From positions 165,139,911 to 165,203,910 of the forward strand of contig JASDDO010000014.1 in assembly GCA_030015575.1 (NCBI GenBank): a stretch of DNA of 64,000 bases, in the 5' to 3' direction. Below are positions 41,836-53,167 of the stretch, piece by piece. Under the pieces are notes generated by a model. That model was given only the letters and a program-made list of their open reading frames with translations, was not told the DNA's origin and did no database searches. The position numbers and the translations under genes are program-made. Numbering within the stretch: position 1 is the first letter of the stretch; each line of letters begins with the position of its first letter. This stretch comes from Agapanthus africanus. Lineage: Eukaryota > Streptophyta > Magnoliopsida > Asparagales > Amaryllidaceae.

Positions 41836-42711
41836 AAAATAGTATACTATATAACTGAGCAAGATTGTCATGTACATACATATTCCCAGCATCCTATACA
41901 GTACAGGCCTCTAGGGTATACATATAGCGATTAGAAGACGTTCACACCACATATACAACAACACATACGCAAGTAACGAGTGCCACGACATTAGAATTCC
42001 GCGCACAATTAGTAAACACATCAAACTTTCTAAAACTGAAAATCAAGTCCACTAAAATCCTAAAAATTCTAACGTTTTAAGCCAATCCTATGGGTTTTAT
42101 CAACACGTATCAGCGATATGTGATAACAAGTAAAATATATGCACATATTAAGATAAAGACAAACCAAAATAGTATACTACTGTATCAAGTCTTTATCAAT
42201 ATATATAAGCAATACAAAGCAGCAAGAAAACAAATACACATGTTCAGATAAAGACAAACCAAAATAGTATACTATATAACTGAGCAAGATTATCATGGAC
42301 ATACATATTCCTAGTATCCTATACAATACAGGCCTCTAGGGCATACATATCTCCCGAGCGATAGTTAATTTTGGGTACTTCAACCCCGCGAACGTTCGGG
42401 CGAGTTTCGAGTACGTTTTGACTCCCGGATTGGCTTAAAACGTTGGAATTTTTTGATTTTAGTGCACTTGATTTTCAGTTTTAGAAAATTTGATGTGTTT
42501 ATTAATTGTGCGCGGAATTCTAATGTCATGGCATTCGTTACTTGCATATGTGTTGTTGTATATGTGTTGTGAACGTCTTATAATTGCTATATGTATGCCC
42601 TAGATGCCTGTATTGTATAGGATGCTAGGAATATATATGTACAGGACAATCATGCTTAGTTATATAGTATACTATTTTGTATTTTGGTTTGTCTTTATCT
42701 GAACATGTGTT
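41836..42711. repeat. Large inverted repeat with internal direct copy (LTR fragments)
   Basis: Arm 41836-42088 is the near-exact reverse complement of arm 42427-42679 (about 253 bp each). A third, partial copy at 42245-42350 has the orientation of the first arm. The outer flank 42684-42711 pairs with 42237-42263. CCGAGCGATAGTT at 42353 matches the complement of the Tekay-like LTR near 33700, so the pieces probably come from a gypsy LTR family in both orientations. No gene is present. Confidence 0.8.
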
Positions 42712-42989
42712 TGTTCCCTCATATAATTTTAACACAATAAGGCAGCGCCTCACTTTCTTCTCACGTGAGCGCCAGCACCGACCTCTAATAGGATTAAATC
42801 CTATAGCGGCGCCTCACATGAAGCTCACGTGAGCGTCGACGTGTAAAGCACGTAGTGCATGATTCCGTAAGAATTAAATTCATAGGCGGCGCCCATGTGC
42901 ATAGCACATGAGCATCAACGCCCAAATTAAAAGGGTAGAATTAAATTCTACATAGAGAATATTTCCCTAAAAAAACTAGGGATATTCTT

Positions 42990-43985
42990 TGTTAAACAGA
43001 GCTGTTGGATCAAAGATCCAATGGTGATTAAAAAATCATCAAATGATAGAATTAAATTTTATTTTTAGGAAAACACTTCCCTTGATCTTTCTAAAAGAGA
43101 AAGATATTCTTTGTTAAACAGAGAGTTGTTGGATCAAAGATCCAATGGGAAAATATTTCCCTAATCTTTCCAAATGAGAAAAATAGACTCTGAACCCTTG
43201 GATTAAAAATTCAATGGTGATTAAAAATCACCGTTTGGCAGAATTAAATTCTGTATATGGGAAAATATTTTCCTAATCTTGTTAAAAACAAGAATATATA
43301 TTCTGTAAAACAGAAATTCGCTGAATCAAAAATCCAACGGTGGATAAAATCCTCCGATCAATTTTTGAGGCCAATTAAATCAATTGGTATCTCTCAAATA
43401 AGAGATTTTCTTAAACTAATTAACAATTTGCATCTCCTATATAATGGATATGAGACTTCAAATCTCATATAGAAGTTCGATCCTCCAAGCTTTTGGAAAA
43501 AAAATACGGAAGCCACAAAATTGAGAATTCAATTCTCCTCTCAAAGAAGAAGATGCTCACTCATTCCAAACCTTAGGTAAAAAAAGCAGAGATTAACAAT
43601 CTTCTTTGCCTAGTATAAAACAAAAAAAATAAGAGTTTAACCCTTCACAAAAAAATAACATAGTTCTTCCTCTGATATGAGATCTGTAAAGCAGATCTCC
43701 CCGCAAGTTGAGAATTTAATTCTCATCGGGGAGATTCTGTTCTTTAGACTCAGAATCTAGGGGAAATAATTAGATTAAAAGAAAAAGAGAGAAAAAGAAC
43801 ATACGTTCTAGGAATTTAATACCTCAAACAACAAGGGTTTAACCCTGCATGAAAGAACGTCGTTCTTATTAAAAGAACAGATGAATTTAGTTCTCCAATA
43901 AAATCGATCTCAGATCTTCAAAACAGAGATCTTCTTGATCCTTAAGGGCCAAAACGTCATTAACAAAGATTAAATCTTAAAAAGA
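42990..43985. repeat. Dense string of short inverted repeats in the T2 LTR
   Basis: Word-spacer-complement units follow one another almost without gaps. Examples: GGATCAAAGATCC, AGAATTAAATTCT, GGTGATTAAAAATCACC, GGAAAATATTTTCC, CCAATTAAATCAATTGG, GAGACTTCAAATCTC, GAGAATTCAATTCTC, AGATCTGTAAAGCAGATCT, GAGAATTTAATTCTC, AGGGTTTAACCCT and AAGAACGTCGTTCTT. Stems are 4-7 bp and all different. A coarser, diverged unit of ~130-150 bp (TTGTTGGATCAAAGATCC ... GGAAAATATTTCC) is also repeated between 42960 and 43350. Confidence 0.85.
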
Positions 43986-43989
43986 AAGG

Positions 43990-44365
43990 AGTTCAGCGCC
44001 TCATGTGTTTCCTACGTGAGCATCGAACAAAAGAAGCTCAGCGCCTCACGTGCTTCACACGTGAGCGCTCTAAACAAATTGCTCAGTGCCTCACGTGCTT
44101 CCCACGTGAATGCTCAAAAACAAATACTCGGTGCCTCATGTGCTTCCCATGTGAACGCCCAAAAAACAAACACTCAGCGCCTTACGTGATTCCCACGTGA
44201 GCGCCAAAAACAGAAGACTCGGCGCCTCACGTAAAATACGGTTGAGCGCTGTATAAAGTGCTAAGCACTGCAAATTTAGTCAAAATGATTAAGTGCCTAG
44301 AACTGATTGGGTAGCGCCCATGTCTGAGAGCCTCAGTTGATACACACGTGAGCGCCAGAGCAGCA
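43990..44365. repeat. G-box hairpin tandem array, ~45-bp unit, T2 LTR
   Basis: About five units of GCGCCTCACGTGCTTC plus ACACGTGAGCGC, each a hairpin with a CTCACGTG/CACGTGAG stem, separated by A-rich spacers. Units degrade to CATGTG near 44135-44155. The array ends just before the LTR TATA box; one more CACGTG lies at 44345. Confidence 0.88.
44252..44257 (+). promoter_or_regulatory. T2 LTR TATA box
   Basis: GCGCTGTATAAAGTGC directly downstream of the G-box hairpin array. The same box is in T3 at 60409-60414. Confidence 0.65.
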
Positions 44366-45084
44366 AATAAGTGCTTAGCACTTCTGAATAAAGGGAGAAA
44401 GCCCAAGACTGAGCCCAAATTAGTTAAGTCCTTCTGAAGTTCTCTTGCAGCCGAGCCCAAATGCTCTGTTGTTGGATCTTAACTAAAATTTAACGATTCT
44501 TAAAATATTGCTAAGTTGATCTTAGTCTCAAATAAGACTAACGTGTCCTTAGTTAAAATAAATTGAGCCCAAATGCTCATATATTTAAGTCGGTTTTAAT
44601 CTCAAACTAGATTAACAGTTCTTAAACAAAACAAAATATTTTTGAACTAATGGAATACATACAACCTAAGTTCAAACCCAACATATATACGGATTTGGAC
44701 TAATCTTTACCCTACGGGCGACGACATAAACTAGCCTCCATATACAATCCACGGGAAAGCTTAACAAACAAAATAACACACGACACGAAATGAACTACCG
44801 GAGCAGAAGAAAGTTGTTATCGCAACGCGATAACGTAATTAACTGCGGGGGCTTGCTCCTGCAGGGAAGAGTGTCCCCACAATAAAAAACCCCTCACAAA
44901 CGAGGGGGAATCTGATAAAGTCTGCTACATCGGTCGTATTTATCCAAACCTTCGATATTAGGTGCCATAAATCAACTTAGTATTTTAGGAGAAGTGGATG
45001 GATATGTCCAAATAGAATCTGCCCCCAAATTCAGGCTAGATGTCCTCCGCGTCTCCAGTCCAGTCTTCAGCGGTAAATAGGTTC

Positions 45085-45103
45085 TGGCACGCTCGGTGGG
45101 ACC
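45085..45103 (+). other. T2 primer-binding site candidate
   Basis: TGGCACGCTCGGTGGGACC follows the LTR end by five bases, as in T1 (one base differs). Confidence 0.65.
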
Positions 45104-45210
45104 TCTTTCTTTTTCCACTCCACACTTCGTGTCCCGTGATCGCGAACAAAATCACGGTTCGCAACGGTTGCCCTTGGGTTCGAGGTGCTAAAACTTGGTG
45201 TCTTACTCCT

Positions 45211-47660
45211 ATGCAGAAAAATCAATTGCTTCTCATTGCACTGCTTGCAACAACAACTCCCCCTCCACCATAGCTAGAGAAGTGACATAAGGGCCTAACG
45301 CGGCCTCAATTTTCTCAATGCCGGCGGGGCAGGTCACACAAGCCACTACCAGACTGTTCTTCGTGACCATGCCCCCGCCTGTGAACTTTGGCGCCTCAAC
45401 GCCACAAGGAGAAGCTCCTAGCAAGTCGGTCTTCGATCGGTTGGCAACCAAAACGGCTCCTATCAGCAAGACGTCAAACCCTAAAGCCTCAGTCTTCAAC
45501 AGGATGAGGAAGAACTCGAGTGGGCCCGCAAAGAAGCCTGTGATACCAGAGGGAGCTACCCTAAAACGGCTTACTCTCCCTACTCTTGCTGCGGGTGAGA
45601 CCGATAAAAGTGCTTACTCTCCAAGACGGTCGGTCTTCGAAAGATTGGCCAACCCCGCTCCAACTCCAACAAGGACATTGATCTTCAACTGGCTGACACC
45701 AACCGAAACTCCTGAGCAACGCAGGGGGAATGATGAATACGCCTCCAAAACCGAGGCAATTCCCATTCCAAGGTATGCTCGACGTCGCCACTGGCAACTC
45801 TCCCTCTGGGCTCATCCCACTAGCTCCTATGGTGGATATTAACGTTGTTGTTCTAACTGGGAACAACTTTGATCTGCTCAGGAGAGTCCGCAAGAACTCT
45901 CCGACAGCGGTGCTGAAGAAATCACCTCCGCCAGTAGAGGCCCCTTTGTGGCGATAGCCAGAGCAGCCTCGCCAACGTCTCTCTTCACAAATACATAGGG
46001 TATGGCGAAAAGTTCAAGACTCTGTGCTTAACAAAAATTACTCTCATCAACCTAAAAGATCTAATGGCCGACAAGAAAAAGCCCGCTCCTTCACCATACA
46101 TCGGGGGGTCGTTCCTAAACAGGTGCCTGTCACAATGGCTCCATCAACTCCAACTTCTCATAAAAGAACGAGGCCGGAGAAAATCCTACCGTCCGCAACA
46201 AATTCCAAAGGAGATGAATCTAAACGCCCTAAGTCTAGGGACATTACCGTACATACGGTCTACATAGCCTCAGGGAAAGAAGAGAGCCCTGCCTCGGTGA
46301 GTCACCAACCTCAAAATCGGTCGTTGACAAAGGCTCAGGAGCAACAACAAAAGCTCCAAGAAATCCTTACCAAAATGGCAGCGCTCATCGGACAAAAAGA
46401 AAGTCTAGATAAAGAGGCTGAACAGCTCCAAGAGCAAGAGACCGATACAGAGTTATTGCGACATGTGCTGGAAAGAAAAGATAAGGGAGCTGTAGAGAAA
46501 GCTGCTAACACCAAGCAGATGGATCTTCTATTCCAAGACATGGTAGGAATGATGATACAACCGAAACCCCCAGCCGAAGATCCGCCAATAGTTATCGAGG
46601 ATGACAAAGGGGAAATATCAAACCCTCCTCTGGCCTTATCAGCGACTAAGGAAGAAACCATCTCCAAGGCAGCCCTGGATGACTACATCGCTCAGCAAAT
46701 AAGTGCTCACCAGGCCAGTGAAGCTGCCAGCCAATTCGTCAGAACCGGGGGACCATATCCGGCCCGGTATGACCAAATCAAGTACCCTCTGGGATATACA
46801 ATCCCCAAGTTCCATGTCTATAAAGAAACGGGAAATCCTCACCGACATGTCACACAATTCAGAGCACTATGCAGCAATACTGGAGGCGAAGACAAACTGT
46901 TGCTTTGCCAATTTTTCAGAAGCTTGTCAGAGACAGCTTTTGAATGGTACTCGGAGCTCCAAAATGACTTCGTCAAAGCCTTCTCCAAAATGGAACTGCT
47001 GTTCACGCAACGGTTTGCCAGCGCAAGTGAACGCATTCCGATCACAGCGCTGATCAATGCTAAGGTAAAGCCGGGAGAAACTTGTGTCCAATACATGATC
47101 TGGTGGCGGAACTTATGGTCTAAGTGTGAACAGCGCATTGAAGAGTCTCCAGCCGTTGGCATGTTCATCAATTCCCTCGATACTTAATCGACTGTGTCCC
47201 AGTTCATGACATTTTTCAAACCTACATAGACAAGTTGGCCTAAATGGATCAGATGGACCATGGGCCTTCCTCCTTAAATAAAGACCCTTGAAATAACAAG
47301 GGTAAAGGAAAAGCGGCCTTTATTACCAATACGCAACAACAACCGAGTGGCCCAAAACTGGCTGCTCGCCAAAATAACGCGCGTCTGTGCCCGTCCTTAG
47401 AAGAAAGGCTAGGATGTGCTTACTCGTTCTCTCACGACATGACGAGAAGACTTTTTGAACTGGCAATGCATAATAACCCCATCATATTGCCACACCCACG
47501 ACGTCAACAACCCCAATTACTGCTCCTATCACAGAATAGTGAGTAATCCAATTGAGAATTGCTACATCTTCAAAAATTGCGTTGAAGATCAGTACCAGCA
47601 GGAAAGTTCGCGCTGTCTGATAACTGGAGGGTAAACCCGCCCCAGAAACACGCTCCCAAA
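45211..47660 (+). pseudogene. T2 gag pseudogene
   Basis: It is homologous to T1 gag throughout. 45318-45842 carries the VFDRL-type repeats (SKSVFDRLATK, SVFERLANP) and RYARRRHWQ. After frame changes near 45780-46020, 46024-47187 carries SGKEESPASVSHQ, the coiled-coil EQQQKLQEILTKM and the gag domain (YTIPKFHVYKETGNPHRHV, FEWYSELQ, LFTQRFASASERIP, WRNLWSKCEQRIEE). A TAA at 47185-47187 stands where T1 has CAA; T3 has the same stop. An 18-base deletion at ~47224 is private to T2. The C-terminal finger reads YCSYHRIVSNPIENC, with one His changed to Asn. Confidence 0.87.
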
Positions 47661-48855
47661 AAGGTGGACGCACAGGGGGCATCGTGCTCGCTTGTAGAGG
47701 AAGCTCTATGGGAAGTAATTATTTCAACAAAAAATAAAAGATTGCTAAACGATTTACAAGCAAGTCCAGCAATCAGGTGGAAAAGCTCACTTGAACCTGA
47801 AATTATTGAAGGGATGTTGAAGCCACGCCCCGTACCGAAAATTGTTAATAAGGGGAAAACCCCCAAGTCAAGCTTTCAAAGTATTCTAAGAAAAATAAGA
47901 AGACTAAGAAACCCGTGCAGACTGCCGAGTATGATGACAGGCACACAGAGCTTCAGAAATATATAGACGCACTGGAAAAATATAACCAGAAGGTGCGGAC
48001 ACCAGTCACGCTCGAAGAATTCCTCAAGCATATTCTTGAGGACGGAGACAGTAACAATGAAGAGTAAAATGACTCATCAGAAGAAATGGAAGACTATGTA
48101 GCAAGTTGCCACATAGTCTCCCATTCGTCGTTATATGGCGAAGATGCTCTCTTAGCGTCATAAAATGCTATGGAGGAACTGGGGGCAGAATCGGCGCTAA
48201 ATTCCTGAGACTGCCAGAAGATGACCCGATTGAGAGATTTTTAAACGAAGCCTTTCAAAAAAGTAAAGACGACCGAGAACGCGAGACATACATATATGAA
48301 AAGGTTAAGTGTCAGCATCTGAATAAAGAAGCTGCGGTAAGAACAAGTTGTAAAGCGCTCCGACCAAACCAAAACACACCTGCAATAAATAAGAGCAGGA
48401 TCAAAACTGAGAAGTGATTCGCCAAAGCTCTCTCAATGGGGATGAAGCTGCCACATCTCATGAAGTACACTTCTGGAGTCCCAAACTTCGACAGAGGAGA
48501 TTCAAATCTAAAATACTGCCTATATCATCGAAGGGTCACCTACCCTATTGAGAAATGCAGTGCCTTCAAGAAGTGGTGGCAAGGATATGTTGCCTATTGA
48601 AACACTTCAAGAAGGGGAACGTGAAGTTCATGCTCGTCAAAGTAAGAACGACGAGAAAAACGCGCATGAAGAAATGACTGAAAACTATCATATGGTTGGT
48701 ACCAGTTCAAAAGGAGAAAAACCTCCAGTTCTCACGTTCAGGAGCGATTCCGAGAATGAAACGTCCCTCAACCCTCTCTTCGAAGACTCCACCTCGCAAA
48801 AAGAAGAGGAGGAGAAGAACTGCGAGATTATTCAGCTGCGTAACCGTACGTTACC
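47661..48855 (+). pseudogene. T2 gag extension with second CHHC finger (upstream of solo LTR)
   Basis: It begins VDAQGASCSLVEEALWEV, where T1 has its TAG in place of the CAG here. Pieces in changing frames match T1: LNDLQASPAIRWKSSLEPEI, the VTLEEFLKHI-type region, RFLNEAFQKSKDDRE, and a finger reading YCLYHRRVTYPIEKC near 48505-48550 (second His changed to Tyr). Then come FRSDSENETSLNPLFEDS and LRNRTLP, at which point the N1-family LTR interrupts. Frame changes and stops show it is dead. Confidence 0.82.
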
Positions 48856-50038
48856 TGATTGATATGAAAAATTGAGTCTTTTAGCGTTTCCTAAATACCG
48901 CAATAAATAACGATTACGCAAATAGCTAGCCGATAGTGAGTACGTGTCGTCCATAGGGAAATGCTAAACTATTAATCTTGTTTTAGATGAGTTAATAGAA
49001 AAGGATTTGAGAAATATATTATAAAACTAGCTTTTAAGACCCCTTACGATAAGCAAGGAGTTTCTTTTGTTAGCATCATCACTTCAAAATCAATGAAAAG
49101 AAGGAAGAAGATGAAATCTATTTAGAAAAACAATTCAATTTAACTACTAAAATTAAATGCGAAGAAATAAATTGCAGAAAAGTAAGGAGACAAAAAATAA
49201 AAATTAATCTACTTTTTATTAATAAAAATTTGCATTACAGAATTTAATTGGCTAAAAGAAAAGTGCTAAAAAAACTAAAAACCCTAGATCGAAAACCTCT
49301 ATTGAAATCCTTAGATTGCTGCTCGGTCCTTTATATAGGCTATGTAACTTGATACCCCAGATGTCATCTCGATGTATGTGAAAAGATTATCATACCTTTG
49401 AAATTTCACATCGAACAGCCATTAATTGACAGCGGAATTGCCGCTGTTTGCTTCATATGGCCGCTGAACCGCCGCCTTATGGTGAGATTGCGTTTCCAGA
49501 TTTTTCCCCCTTTTTCTCTCGATTTTAGGAGATCTTTTCAACAATAAAATTCTGAAAATATTGTTTTATTTTTATAGTTGCGAGAATCTTCAATTTGCTC
49601 CTAAATTTGGCAGATTTGGTTTGTTAACTTGATTTGATTTGGATCTCCTACTCATGTTTGTAGCCCTAACTGATTTGTTATTTTAATACCTGCACAATAT
49701 CTCAAATCAAATCATTAGTAGTATTTATTTTCTTTGAGATAATATTCCAACAATTTATTCACAAATAAATTACTTAATGGTTTAAGAAATTCAAGGATAT
49801 TTGATATGATATGATATGCACATCTTAATAATAATGGTCAAGAATCACATGGATATTTTATTTAAATATGATATGCATATATTACACCCAATTATACTAA
49901 TTATAAGTTAGGAAACATATGACAAAATCTTTTTACACATAAACCTACATATATTCTTAAATTATAAATAACAATATTTAGTAATTAATAATAGTAGGGA
50001 AAATGATCGTACAAATGTGCAATAAATATGACTAATCA
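48856..50038 (-). repeat. Solo LTR of the N1 family inserted in T2
   Basis: It runs from TGATTGATATGAAAAATTG to ATATGACTAATCA, 1183 bp, flanked by TTACC (48851-48855) and CTACC (50039-50043), a 5-bp target duplication with one change. The T2 frame resumes after it (LPEKNLGP in T1 terms). No internal region is present, so it is a product of LTR-LTR recombination. It has the TATA box at 49327-49337 and the dyad pair at 49430-49476. Confidence 0.92.
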
Positions 50039-51890
50039 CTACCTGAGAAGAATCTCGGACCTGTAAACAAAGGTTCGAATAGAAAAGTCAAAGGCAAATG
50101 GAAAGTGCCAGAGGAAATCGCCCTTGATGAAGAAGCAGAAAAAGAGCTCATCGCAAAGGACCCGCCTAAGAAAATAAGGTAGATTATAACGTCCTAGCAC
50201 ATTTGAGGAAAATACTCTCGCAGCTAAGCATATTAGATACTCTCCTCCTGTCAAAAGAGGCACTAGATTCCCTGATCAAGGCCTTACAAGAGCCCGATCA
50301 GTTCTAAACTTTCATCGCAGAAGAGAAGATGAAACATGAACTGGCAGAGGCCCATACGGCTGATATTACATTCAGCGATGAAGATCTACTCCTCGGTATG
50401 TGCGAACATAATCACCCGTTATACGTCACCGGGTACTGCCACGATTTCAAGATAAGGAAAATCGTTGTTGACAACGGATCCTCCGTCAATCTTCTCAACA
50501 TGAAAGTGCTGAAAGAAATTTGTATGAATTTTCAGCACCTTGCCTGAGATAAAATTACCATATCTGGGTTCGAATCACAGTCGTCACGGACACTTGGGTC
50601 CGTAATACTGATGCTACGCTTCGGGCTGCTCGTCACCGATATCAAATTTCATGTCATTAACGCTAAGATTTGCTGCAACGCCCTACTCAGTAGGCCTTGG
50701 TTAAGGAGTATAACATCATCCCTTCTACACAATATCAGTGTATGAAGTATTTCAAGGACGGCTCAGAGTACACCGTCACGGGAGAGCTAAATCCATTCCC
50801 CGTAAACGAAGTCCGGAAATATGAAGACGCAAAGTACTTTTTACCAGACTTCGAGGATACTGAAAGGTACCACAGGTCAAAGATTAAACAAAAATCTATC
50901 GCCACTATCCCGATCTTTAGGATCGATAATGAGGAAGACGAAGAAATAGTCTACTCGGGGAAGCCCAAAAAAAAGCCCGGACCATCCACCCCGATCCTGG
51001 TCTTTGGCAACGATTCCGAGAATGACACTAATGCAGTATTCTTCATTCGCCCATCAATACAAACTCTTGCCGAAACGGGTCAAAGTCTACAAGTTACAAT
51101 GGCTCCGTCTCGACACTACAAGGAACTTGATGCGCTCAATACATACAGCGTACAAAAACTGCAAACTTTCTACGTACCTCCTAGACGAAGGGGTGAAAAG
51201 ACGATCCTCTTTTACAAATCCACAGAGACCAAAATAGAAAAAGAAATTTGGCATGGTGCCGATTTTGCACTCGACAGGCTTCAACCCATCGATCTGCCAA
51301 GATATTACGTAGAGGGATTGAAAGAACTGTTAAGATGCCAAGACGTACCCCTCGAACAAACTGTTGGACAAGCCCAATTCTATTAAAAGATTTGGGATAT
51401 TCTCGGGACTCAGCGAAAGAAGCCCAATGGGAAGATGGAAACAACTGGACTTGGATATGTTCGGTCCAAGAAACGGGAGAAAGTTTATAGTTGCTACGTC
51501 ATAAACAACTTGAGTGAAGAAGAAAATGTCTTTCCAGATAGCCGTGACGTCAAATTGGAGCGAGATCACGCTTTGAAAATGTTAAGTCAATCGTTCGAAG
51601 AACAAATCGACAAGCTAATAAAAGAAGCTTATCAAACGAGCCGAGACAATCATAGCCGCGAAATGGCCATATATGAAAGGGCTAAGACGCATCGTCTCAG
51701 TCAGCAATCTGCAGAGAAAGTAGACCGTAACGCTCTTAATCCCCAGCCTGCTATGTGTTCTCGCAAAAGCGAAAATGCCGAAATGGAGGTAAAAACAGGG
51801 CAAAGAATGCAAGAAACATTCGAAGACAACAAAGCGGGTCCAAGACGTCGTTCAATCAAGAAAAGCTCGATTGGAGCTCGTCCTTTATAA
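50039..51890 (+). pseudogene. T2 protease region
   Basis: It continues the T1-like polyprotein. 50329-50547 reads LAEAHTADITFSDEDLLLGM, YVTGYCHDFKIRKIV and the protease active site VVDNGSSVNLLN. After a stop near 50548, 50697-51386 carries EYNIIPSTQYQCMKYF, FPVNEVRKYEDAKYFLP and IWHGADFALDRLQPIDLPRY. 51435-51890 carries the Lys/Arg-rich end (GLGYVRSKKREKVYSCYV). Several stops and frame changes separate these pieces. Confidence 0.85.
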
Positions 51891-53150
51891 AGAAGAGGGG
51901 TCGGGAATACTTTTTCCCTCAAAACAAGATAGGGAAAATATTCAACCTTGTCATGAAGCACCAAATGATGACGCTTCCAGAGTCCCGACACCCCAAAAAA
52001 ATAAACGAGGTCCATCATCCGGATTATTTCTCCTATCACCGAGCAATAGGCCACCCCCTTGAAGACTGCTTCACCTTCAAGGATTGGGTGGAAGACCAGT
52101 ATCAATAAGGCAGATTCTTTTTATGCGACAGCTGGAAGATAAGCCTGCAGCGAAAACACGAGCCAAAAAGGACCTACACCGTCATATTAAGACCAGCTCA
52201 ACTGCAAAAAGGGAAGCGTACTCGTACCTGCTATATGATAACACTCTCAAAAGAGAGAGGGCGTGAAAGTATGTGTGATCTCATCAGGTGCTTCGCCAAT
52301 GAAGACGAGGACGAGGTGATCTCAGAGTTTCCACCAGCGCCAAAAGAGCTGGAGGACGGGACACACACCACGGCGGACAACTTAAGAAAAATTGACTTAG
52401 GGACAGAAAATGATCCGAGGCCGACGTTCGTCAGTGAGCTACTAACTGAAAAACAGGTAGCCACTTTAAAAGACGTGCTCATGCAGTATAAAGACTGCTT
52501 TGCATGGAACTATTCTGAAATGCCGGGTCTAGATCCAAAAGTAGCGGTGCATAAATTGACCATATCGCCAGGCATAAAGCCAATCAAATAGGCACCAAGA
52601 AAGGTGCGGCTCGAACTTGAGATGAGTATCAACGCTGAAGTCAAGAAACTAATCGACTCCAGCTTCATCTAAGAGGTTCAATATCCCGACTGGATCGCTA
52701 ACATCGTTCTGGTGATGAAGAAAAATAGGACGGTTCTGCATGGAGTTTCGGGACCTCAAAAAAAGTTTTCCCGACTGATGACTTCCCAGTGCCCGTCACC
52801 GAGCTGATGATTGATAACACGTCCACACACGAAGTCTTCTCCTTCATGGATGGATCATTAGAATACAATCAAATAAAAATGGATCCTGAAGACTAGAAGC
52901 ATACCACCTTCTGGACCCCGTTGGGCATATTCTCTTATAGGATGATGCCTTTCAGTTTGAAAAACACCGGTGCTACCTACCAGAGGGCCATGACAAAGAT
53001 TTTCGATGACATCATATACGAGATTGTCGAATGCTACATCGACGACCTTGTGGTGAAGAGAAAATTTCAGGAGGAATATTGGGAACATTTAAAAATAGTG
53101 TTCCAACGTCTTCGGAAGTATAATCTGAAGATGAACCCTCTAAACTGGCC
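51755..53150 (+). pseudogene. T2 third zinc finger and truncated reverse transcriptase
   Basis: 51755-52108 runs without a frame change from the basic region (SSSFIKKRGREYFFP) into the finger DYFSYHRAIGHPLEDC (first Cys changed to Phe). 52235-52591 has DEVISEFPPAPKELEDGTHT and MPGLDPKVAVHKL. Stops follow at the codons after PGIKPIK and SSFI and inside the FMDGSSGYNQIKM block. 52921-53147 has FSYRMMPFSLKNTGATYQRA and YIDDLVVKRK. The sequence diverges after NPLN at ~53147, so the thumb, RNase H and integrase are gone. Confidence 0.87.
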
Positions 53151-53167
53151 ATATCGTCGGAGCTGAT

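Larger units (their letters stand above)
42712..45079 (+). repeat. T2 5' LTR (~2.37 kb)
   Basis: From TGTTCCCTCATAT to GGTAAATA just before the PBS; the terminal CA is changed to TA. It contains two G-box clusters (42745-42850 and 43990-44365), a TATA box (44252-44257), very many short inverted repeats (42990-44640), and the block shared with T1 near its end (44810-44935). Confidence 0.75.
42712..53150 (+). mobile_element. T2: degenerate Tat-lineage gypsy retrotransposon, truncated in RT
   Basis: It is a plus-strand relative of T1: LTR 42712-45079, PBS 45085-45103, gag 45211-47660, protease region 47661-51890 (split by a solo LTR at 48856-50038), and zinc finger plus RT 51755-53150. Coding is broken by many stops, small deletions and frame changes. 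The RT ends abruptly after LKMNPL at about 53145. RNase H, integrase and a 3' LTR were not found downstream. An antisense gene begins beyond the break (53350-56855), in the place where some Tat elements carry antisense extra ORFs. Confidence 0.88.

Noticed and set aside
44003..44200. 65-residue frame with CFPRE-type repeats
   Set aside because: It is the G-box hairpin array read as protein; unit length happens to be a multiple of three.
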